64,000 nt of DNA from CAIVAT01 sp049317265 (lineage in GTDB: Bacteria; Bacteroidota; Bacteroidia; Bacteroidales; FEN-979), in the NCBI GenBank assembly GCA_049317265.1, contig JBMOIP010000004.1:104179-168178 (forward strand). Reading direction: 5' to 3'. The notes beneath the pieces were generated by a model, which made no database searches, was not told where the DNA came from, and saw only the letters and a list, made by a program, of their open reading frames with translations. This document shows, one piece after another, positions 58,784 to 64,000 of this stretch; the first letter of the stretch is position 1; each line of letters begins with the position of its first letter. The translations under genes were made by a program, and so were the position numbers.

Positions 58784-60424
58784 ATGAGATACTTCGTCCT
58801 GATATTTCTTTTTTCATCTTTCTGTACGTTACTGACGGGCCAGAACCTGTCTGAAACCAGGGAAGGCAAGGTCTCCTATGTCACCATCCAGAATGTGTAC
58901 ATTAAGTTTCAATCTACTGACAACATCGCTCCGGGGGACACACTTTTTACAAGCCGAAACGGGATCCTGGTTCCCATGGTTACGGTTAAAGAGATCTCTT
59001 CGATTTCCTGTGTTTGTGTTCCGATCTCCACCGATAAGCTGGCAGTGGGCGACATGGTGCTTTCGAAAGGTAAGAAGGGCCAATCTCCTGTATTAAATGA
59101 AATTATTACTCCGGCACCGGTAGTTCCTCTGAATGTTCCAGGCAAGGATTCAGTCACGGTTCAACAGGCAAAAAACACTTCAAGGACCCAAGTCGTAACC
59201 GGAAACCTGTCTGTTGCCTCCTACCTGAATTTCTCAGATGCCGCCAGCGCCAGCCAGCGGATGAAATATACCTTTGCCATGGCCATGGAAAATATTGGAA
59301 ATTCCAAATTTTCTGCTGAAACCTATGTTTCATTTGCCCATAAGCTGGGAGATTGGACCGCCGTACGGGATGACATCTTCAACGGATTGAAAATCTATAG
59401 TTTGTCGGTAAATTATATGGCAAACAAACATCACAACTTCTGGCTTGGGCGAAAAATAAATCCGAGAATTTCGAATGCAGGCGCCATAGACGGGCTTCAA
59501 TATGAGCTGAAAGCGGGATCATTTACAGTGGGCCTGCTTGCCGGAACCAGGCCGGACTACCGGAATTATAGTTTCAATGCAAACCTGCTACAATTTGGCG
59601 GGTATATTGCGCATGATTATGCCGGGAAAAATGGCTCCATGCAAACAACTGTGGCCTTCATGGATCAGATGAACAACGGAAATACCGACCGCAGGTTTGC
59701 CTACCTGCAACATACCAACGCCCTCCTTAAAAACCTGTTTTTCTTCGGGTCCGTTGAGGTCGACCTGTATAAAAAAACAATGAACCAGGTAGATACTGCG
59801 GTCAGTAAAGACACAACCTATCTGCAGAACAATTCACCAACCCTTTCCAATTTATACCTGTCGCTACGGTACAGGCCCATCAGGCAACTCTCCCTCTCCA
59901 TCTCCTACAGTACACGTCAGAATGTGATCTATTACGAAACCTATAAAGATATTGTCAGCACTCTCCTTGCCGCCGCTACAGTGAGGGGGTTTACTTTTCA
60001 GATTAATTACCAGCCAGTGAAACTCCTTTCGCTCGGAGTCAACCTTGGATACCGGGACAGTAAAAATGATCCGAGAGCAACCAAAAATCTATATGGTTAT
60101 CTCACTTACAGCAATATTCCGGGAATTAACATTGCCGCCACCCTTTCCGCTACCATCCTTGAAACCAGTTACATGTCAGGAAAAATATACAGCCTTGGCA
60201 TATCGAAGGAGCTGGTTCCCGGAAAACTTTCAACCGGGTTGGATTACCGGTACGTCAGCTATAAATTTTACAGTGGCGAGACAAAACTGGTTCAAAACAT
60301 GGGGGAGATCAATTTCACCTGGCGCATCCTGAAAAAGTTGTCGTGCGGCCTCTATTATGAAGGAACCTTCGACAAAGCCTCTGTCTTTAACCGCCTGTAT
60401 ATAAACGTAACACAACGGTTTTAA
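58784..60424 (+). CDS. Outer-membrane beta-barrel protein of the cytochrome cluster
   Basis: 546 residues. Signal peptide YFVLIFLFSSFCTLLTGQ, a soluble N-terminal region of about 120 residues (SYVTIQNVYIKFQSTDNIAPGDTLF, a beta-rich SH3/OB-like part), then about 400 residues of amphipathic strands (YTFAMAMENIG, FSAETYVSFAH, LSLRYRPIRQLSLSISYST, LLSLGVNLGYRDS, LSTGLDYRYVSYKF, KLSCGLYYEGTF) ending in Phe (YINVTQRF), as outer-membrane barrels do. No known porin family recognised. The gene follows the 28-heme cytochrome by 7 bases, so the barrel is the natural candidate for a sheath that lets a cytochrome cross the outer membrane, as MtrB/PioB do in other phyla. An earlier in-frame ATG (58754) lacks a signal peptide at its front. 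Confidence 0.8.
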   Translation: MRYFVLIFLFSSFCTLLTGQNLSETREGKVSYVTIQNVYIKFQSTDNIAPGDTLFTSRNGILVPMVTVKEISSISCVCVPISTDKLAVGDMVLSKGKKGQSPVLNEIITPAPVVPLNVPGKDSVTVQQAKNTSRTQVVTGNLSVASYLNFSDAASASQRMKYTFAMAMENIGNSKFSAETYVSFAHKLGDWTAVRDDIFNGLKIYSLSVNYMANKHHNFWLGRKINPRISNAGAIDGLQYELKAGSFTVGLLAGTRPDYRNYSFNANLLQFGGYIAHDYAGKNGSMQTTVAFMDQMNNGNTDRRFAYLQHTNALLKNLFFFGSVEVDLYKKTMNQVDTAVSKDTTYLQNNSPTLSNLYLSLRYRPIRQLSLSISYSTRQNVIYYETYKDIVSTLLAAATVRGFTFQINYQPVKLLSLGVNLGYRDSKNDPRATKNLYGYLTYSNIPGINIAATLSATILETSYMSGKIYSLGISKELVPGKLSTGLDYRYVSYKFYSGETKLVQNMGEINFTWRILKKLSCGLYYEGTFDKASVFNRLYINVTQRF

Positions 60425-60456
60425 TTCAATTTCAGGAGGCATGGCCGATATTTTTT

Positions 60457-60464
60457 TATCTTTG
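60457..60464 (+). promoter_or_regulatory. -7 promoter element TATCTTTG of the NrfJ-like gene
   Basis: TATCTTTG 38 bases before the ATG at 60503, giving this gene its own promoter after the cytochrome operon. Confidence 0.5.
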
Positions 60465-60502
60465 CATCCTGAAACCTGAAAACCTTAACAAAAAGAGACC
60501 CT

Positions 60503-61228
60503 ATGAATAAAACCAAAATTATCGTCACCGTTGTTTTACTGATTCTTGGCGCATTTTTCGTAGTAACCACCTGTTACAGAAGCGGTGAAAAGAGCAAAGC
60601 AAAAGTGTTGCCTCCGGGAGTGCATGGCGTAGTAGTGACTGAGGTCATTCAAACATCAAACTACACCTACCTCCAGGTGCAGGAGAATGAAGCAAAATTC
60701 TGGATGGCAATCGTAAGGCATGACTCAAAACCTGGAGATTCAGTCTATTACAGCCAGGCTTATGAGATGAAACAGTTTGTGAGCAAAGAGCTTAACCGCA
60801 CCTTCCCTTCCATATTTTTCGTACAGGATCCAAAAGGAAGTTTGGAACCGGCTCCTGAAGCCCAACAGCCCAAAACGCCCCAGAAAGTTGAAATTAAGCG
60901 GTGGACCGATGTTTCCGTTACCCCTCCCAAGGGAGCCATTACCCTTGCCGACCTTTATAAAAACCCGGGAGGATATGCTGGTAAATCTGTTACCATCAGG
61001 GGCGTTATTGTGCGTTATAATGACCAGATCATGAATAAAAACTGGGTTCATCTGCAGGATGGTACCGACTTTTCAGAAAAATTCGATCTGACCATCACCA
61101 CTACCGACAAACTGGTTCTTGGCACAACAGCCACATTCACCGGAGTGATCTCGCTGAACAAGGATTTCGGCTCAGGTTACTCCTATGATGTGATCATGGA
61201 AGAGGCCAAAGCAACCGATATTAAATAG
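60503..61228 (+). CDS. NrfJ-like membrane-anchored OB-fold protein
   Basis: 241 residues. One N-terminal membrane helix or poor lipobox (IIVTVVLLILGAFFVVTTC), then two OB-like domains: VVTEVIQTSNYTYLQVQ ... KFWMAIVRHDSKPGDSVYYSQ ... ELNRTFPSIFFVQD (about 40-108) and GKSVTIRGVIVRYNDQIMNKNWVHLQDGT (about 160-235). Proteins of this design are known to me from Geobacter and other cytochrome-rich bacteria, where they lie beside nitrite-reductase or multiheme cytochrome genes (NrfJ-related). The role is probably periplasmic, perhaps metal or cytochrome handling. Its stop codon forms a small hairpin with the stop of the convergent DUF4342 gene. Confidence 0.75.
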   Translation: MNKTKIIVTVVLLILGAFFVVTTCYRSGEKSKAKVLPPGVHGVVVTEVIQTSNYTYLQVQENEAKFWMAIVRHDSKPGDSVYYSQAYEMKQFVSKELNRTFPSIFFVQDPKGSLEPAPEAQQPKTPQKVEIKRWTDVSVTPPKGAITLADLYKNPGGYAGKSVTIRGVIVRYNDQIMNKNWVHLQDGTDFSEKFDLTITTTDKLVLGTTATFTGVISLNKDFGSGYSYDVIMEEAKATDIK

Positions 61229-61232
61229 GGTA

Positions 61233-61496
61233 CTATTTCTCCGGGGCAGGAGGTTCTTCATCACGCACCACTTCAACCTTCAAATGTGCAACCATGGCTG
61301 CAATGGCTCCTACTGCTGCAAGCATGGGGGCAAATATTGCACCGATCACGCCAAAGGTTACCGGTAATTCAAGGTAAACCTTGCCATCTTCATCTTTGAT
61401 GATGATCCTGCGTACATTTCCCTCGTGAATGAGTTGTTTGACCTTTTCGACCAACTCTTCACCCCTGACCCTGAACTCTTCTTTAAAGTTTTCCAT
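61233..61496 (-). CDS. DUF4342 domain protein
   Basis: 87 residues. EEFRVRGEELVEKVKQLIHEGNVRRIIIKDEDGKVYLELPVTFGVIGAIFAPMLAAVGAIAAMVAHLKVEVVRD fits DUF4342: a short amphipathic N-terminal part, a beta-hairpin and one membrane-spanning helix. The function is unknown. Gene neighbours are an aldehyde dehydrogenase upstream (5 bases) and the convergent NrfJ-like gene. Confidence 0.85.
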   Translation of the reverse strand: MENFKEEFRVRGEELVEKVKQLIHEGNVRRIIIKDEDGKVYLELPVTFGVIGAIFAPMLAAVGAIAAMVAHLKVEVVRDEEPPAPEK

Positions 61497-61501
61497 AATG
61501 T

Positions 61502-62887
61502 CTATTTTATCAGCATTTTAACCAGACTGATCTTATTTTTATATGGGGCATACCTGATGGGCACATCAATAAAATTAGCTTTTTTCATGATGGACCGTGA
61601 ATGAGAAAAGACCTCAAAGCTGAATTTTCCATGGTAATGTCCCATCCCGCTGTTACCTACACCGCCAAACGGCAACCGGTCGTTGGCAATATGCATTAAA
61701 ACTTCATTGATGCAACCACCACCGGATGAGGTCGTACGAAGTATCTCCTCCTGTTTCGCTTTGCTGTCAGAAAAATAGTAGAGGGCCAAAGGTTTAGGGT
61801 GCGTATTCACGTAGTGTACCACCTCAGACAACTCGCGGAATTCCAGAACCGGCAGCACGGGTCCGAAGATCTCCTCCTGCATGACGGGACTGTCGGGAGT
61901 TACCTGGTCGATGATGGTTGGGGCGACATACCTCTCAGTAAGGTCAACTTGTCCCCCGGCAACGAGATGCGCTCCCTTAATAAATTCTGCCAATCGTTCC
62001 GTTTTAGCAACGGTAGCGATCCTGACAAAATCGGGACTGGATTTCGGGTCCTCTCCGAAATAATCAACGATTTTCTTCTTCATCAGTTCCATCAGCTCCG
62101 ATTTTACCGATGTATGAACAAACAGGTAGTCGGGAGCGATGCACGTTTGACCGGCATTGATATACTTACCCCAAACAATCCGGGCAGCAGCAATTTTCAG
62201 GTTGGCATCCTTGTCTACGATGCAAGGGCTCTTGCCTCCGAGTTCGAGCGAAACCGGTGTAAGGTTTTTGGCAGCGGCTTCCATCACCACTTTACCGACA
62301 ACAGGGCTTCCTGTGAAGAATATGTAATCCCATGCCTGTGAAAGCAATGCCTGGTTCGACTCCCGGCCACCGCCAAACAGGGTAATGTAATCCGGGGGAA
62401 AGAATTCCCGGATCATCATTCCCATGACCTCTGCCACATGCGGGGTATATTCCGAAGCCTTCAATGTGATGCAGTTCCCTGCAGAGATTGCGCCGACCAG
62501 CGGATTGATGAGCAACTGAAAAGGGTAGTTCCATGGAGCGATGATCAGCACCTGGCCATAGGGTTCCTTATAAATTCGGCTCGTCGACCAGAAATGGATC
62601 ATCTGGTTTGTAAAAACACGCTTTGGCCTGGCCCACTTCCGTAAATGACGAATGTGCTCGCCAATTTCAGTCAGTACCAGTCCGATCTCCGTGGCATAAG
62701 CCTCAAATTTTGATTTATGCAGATCCTTCCAAAGTGCATCATACAGCCGCTCTTCATAGGCTAATATCGCCTTTTTCAACACTTTCAGCTGCTCAATCCT
62801 GAAACCAATCTCCTTGGTTTTGTGGGTATTGAAAAACCCGTGCTGCTTTTCACATGACAACCGAACCTGCTCTATCATAACCATCAT
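61502..62887 (-). CDS. Aldehyde dehydrogenase, class 3 (fatty-aldehyde type)
   Basis: 461 residues. NAD site APWNYPFQLLINPLVGA, catalytic Glu in SLELGGKSPCIVD, catalytic Cys in NAGQTCIAPDY, and EEIFGPVLPVLEF near the C-terminus. The short length and the NAGQTCIAPDYLFVH sequence match the class-3/AlkH/FALDH group, which oxidises long-chain or aromatic aldehydes to acids. It ends with a moderately hydrophobic, basic tail (PYKNKISLVKMLIK). Followed after 5 bases by DUF4342. An SDR lies upstream on the same strand, separated by an 8-bp repeat array. Confidence 0.92.
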   Translation of the reverse strand: MMVMIEQVRLSCEKQHGFFNTHKTKEIGFRIEQLKVLKKAILAYEERLYDALWKDLHKSKFEAYATEIGLVLTEIGEHIRHLRKWARPKRVFTNQMIHFWSTSRIYKEPYGQVLIIAPWNYPFQLLINPLVGAISAGNCITLKASEYTPHVAEVMGMMIREFFPPDYITLFGGGRESNQALLSQAWDYIFFTGSPVVGKVVMEAAAKNLTPVSLELGGKSPCIVDKDANLKIAAARIVWGKYINAGQTCIAPDYLFVHTSVKSELMELMKKKIVDYFGEDPKSSPDFVRIATVAKTERLAEFIKGAHLVAGGQVDLTERYVAPTIIDQVTPDSPVMQEEIFGPVLPVLEFRELSEVVHYVNTHPKPLALYYFSDSKAKQEEILRTTSSGGGCINEVLMHIANDRLPFGGVGNSGMGHYHGKFSFEVFSHSRSIMKKANFIDVPIRYAPYKNKISLVKMLIK

Positions 62888-62911
62888 TTTTCCTAAAAAA
62901 CATTCACCCTA

Positions 62912-62947
62912 TTACCTTGTTACCTTGTCACCTTGTTACCTTGTCAC
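62912..62947. repeat. 8-bp tandem repeat TTACCTTG
   Basis: Four units in register (TTACCTTG, TTACCTTG, TCACCTTG, TTACCTTG) and a partial fifth (TCAC) between the aldehyde dehydrogenase start and the stop of the SDR gene. Same period, different sequence, as the array at 3104. Confidence 0.9.
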
Positions 62948-62950
62948 ACA

Positions 62951-63778
62951 TTACTTTCCACCGCCCCCATGCCCCTTGAACTCTTTCATGGAAGAATAGA
63001 CACCAAGCCAATTCCCCACGACAAGGTCAAACAACCTTACAGGCAGGATACCCTTAACGAACGGCACCAGTTTCACCATGAAGGGTGCCCTAACGAATAA
63101 CCTGTCGGATTTTATGGCACGGATCACCATTCCCGCAAGTTCGTCAGGTTTCAGCAACGGCATGATGGGGTTAACTTTTACACCTTTGAACATCCCGGTA
63201 TCAATATAGGAAGGGTTGACCGTTGTGACCTTCACTCCCGTCCGCCCGGATTCGAGCTCCATCCTCATTGATTCGGACCAGCCCGACACTGCCCATTTGC
63301 TGGCACAGTAGACTGACATCAATGGGTTTGACAACATGCCTGCAGCAGAGGATATATTAACCACATGTCCTGATCCTTTCCTGATCATCGCTGGTAAGAA
63401 TTCGAGGGTCACATGCAAAAGCGCTCCCGTATTAACTGCCATGATCTTGTCGATCTCCGTGTGGGTAAAATCTTTGAAGGCCCTGTTTCCTGTGATGATG
63501 CCTGCATTATTAATTAAAATATCCACGTCACCGATTTCAGCCCTAATTTTCCTGGCATTTTCAATCACCTCGGAGACATTTGCCACATTGACCACATACG
63601 GGTGAACGGTAAAATGCAACGTTCTTAATTCCCGGGCGGTCTCTTCGAGTTTCTCCTTGTTTATGTCCCATATAATCAATTGCCTGGCACCATCATGCAG
63701 GCACATATTTCCCATGAGGCGGCCAATTCCTGAAGCTCCTCCTGTAATAAGAACGGTCTTATCTTTAAGTTTTGTCAT
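62951..63778 (-). CDS. Short-chain dehydrogenase/reductase
   Basis: 275-residue classical SDR. NAD(P) loop TGGASGIGRLMG, NNAG motif (LINNAGIITGN), catalytic Ser in VNISSAAGML and Tyr-x3-Lys in YCASKWAVSGW. The substrate is not evident; relatives include human-DHRS-like retinol/ketone reductases. A hydrophobic stretch near residues 215-260 may attach it to the membrane. An upstream GTG (63787) is possible; the ATG is preferred. It precedes an aldehyde dehydrogenase on the same strand, so the two may handle successive alcohol-aldehyde-acid steps. Confidence 0.9.
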   Translation of the reverse strand: MTKLKDKTVLITGGASGIGRLMGNMCLHDGARQLIIWDINKEKLEETARELRTLHFTVHPYVVNVANVSEVIENARKIRAEIGDVDILINNAGIITGNRAFKDFTHTEIDKIMAVNTGALLHVTLEFLPAMIRKGSGHVVNISSAAGMLSNPLMSVYCASKWAVSGWSESMRMELESGRTGVKVTTVNPSYIDTGMFKGVKVNPIMPLLKPDELAGMVIRAIKSDRLFVRAPFMVKLVPFVKGILPVRLFDLVVGNWLGVYSSMKEFKGHGGGGK

Positions 63779-63887
63779 AAAATTCACTATTTTTGCAAAG
63801 AAATAATCAAAAGTACCGTTTTTTTTTTGCCATCCGGAGAAATATTGTTCCGGTAAAGAATAATTTGGTTATATCAAAAGAAATTCA

Positions 63888-63895
63888 TAATTTTG
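63888..63895 (+). promoter_or_regulatory. -7 promoter element TAATTTTG with TTG at the -33 position (rpsO)
   Basis: TAATTTTG 50 bases before the rpsO ATG, with TTTG about 20 bases further upstream (63864-63867): the fullest match to the Bacteroidota promoter in the window. Confidence 0.65.
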
Positions 63896-63945
63896 CAGCC
63901 CGTTTAAAAGGCCTATTAAGTTAATCAGAAACAACACGTACAGCG

Positions 63946-64000
63946 ATGAATTTAGCACCTGAAGTAAAAAAGAAAGCATTTAAGGAACACGGAAAATCAG
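63946..64000 (+). CDS. rpsO: 30S ribosomal protein S15, N-terminal fragment
   Basis: Eighteen codons are visible before the window ends: MNLAPEVKKKAFKEHGKS. This helix, with its Lys-rich pattern and the HGKS end, is the usual start of Bacteroidota S15. S15 binds the central domain of 16S rRNA early in 30S assembly. The promoter is a good TTG/TAnnTTTG match, with a leader of about 45 bases. Confidence 0.75.
   Translation, partial: MNLAPEVKKKAFKEHGKS

Overview
The window reads as one contiguous piece of a Bacteroidota chromosome, probably a free-living, gliding or T9SS-bearing member of the Bacteroidales/Cytophagales type; the exact order is a guess. The phylum call rests on three things seen directly. 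About twenty genes carry a TAnnTTTG element, the Bacteroidota housekeeping -7 box, a short distance upstream. Three secreted proteins end in T9SS sorting domains (type A and type B/CHU_C). Shine-Dalgarno sequences are nearly absent; recA is a clear exception. No rRNA, tRNA, CRISPR array, transposase or phage gene was found, and there is no gene-free stretch over 300 bases.

Layout. 1-4.7 kb: start of a polytopic TPR/GT-C-like membrane protein, a FeoA-FeoB iron transporter with its small Cys-rich partner, an NlpC/P60 peptidase and an outer-membrane barrel. 4.8-11.6 kb: a leftward run of a small secreted protein, two T9SS cargo proteins, the Tex RNA-binding protein and (after a 62-base gap) the barrel. 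11.7-18.7 kb: LutA-like Fe-S protein, a TPR histidine kinase with NarL-type regulator, an SPFH protein and an M49-like metallopeptidase. 19-20.1 kb: an RhlE-type DEAD-box helicase with a long leader. 20.1-28.8 kb: an error-prone-type DnaE, two GT-C glycosyltransferases, DinB and a LexA/CI-like self-cleaving repressor; dnaE and the dinB/repressor spacer share a 30-bp box, suggesting a local damage-response regulon. 28.9-34.3 kb: a FIST-domain sensor coupled to a very large hybrid histidine kinase. 34.5-40.1 kb: nucleotide-sugar genes (Ugd, UDP-xylose synthase, RfbD, phosphohexomutase) and a DUF5063 protein. 40-49.5 kb: housekeeping and repair (RecA, Bcp, Nth, RecR, GlmM) with a few small and secreted proteins. 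49.6-52.6 kb: TPR protein, phosphosulfolactate synthase and AroE.

The standout is 52.7-61.2 kb: a diheme b-type membrane cytochrome, an Fe-S/FAD NAD(P)H-type oxidoreductase, a 20-heme and a 28-heme c-type cytochrome, an outer-membrane barrel and an NrfJ-like OB-fold protein, most of them overlapping or nearly touching. Together they look like a complete wire from the cytoplasmic NAD(P)H pool across both membranes, i.e. a porin-cytochrome extracellular electron-transfer system that I cannot match to a characterised one. The window closes with DUF4342, an aldehyde dehydrogenase, a short-chain dehydrogenase and the start of rpsO.

A second theme is small repeats: five short-period (7-8 bp) tandem arrays, one of them inside dnaE, plus a 16-bp inverted-repeat element and a 20-bp palindrome in spacers.
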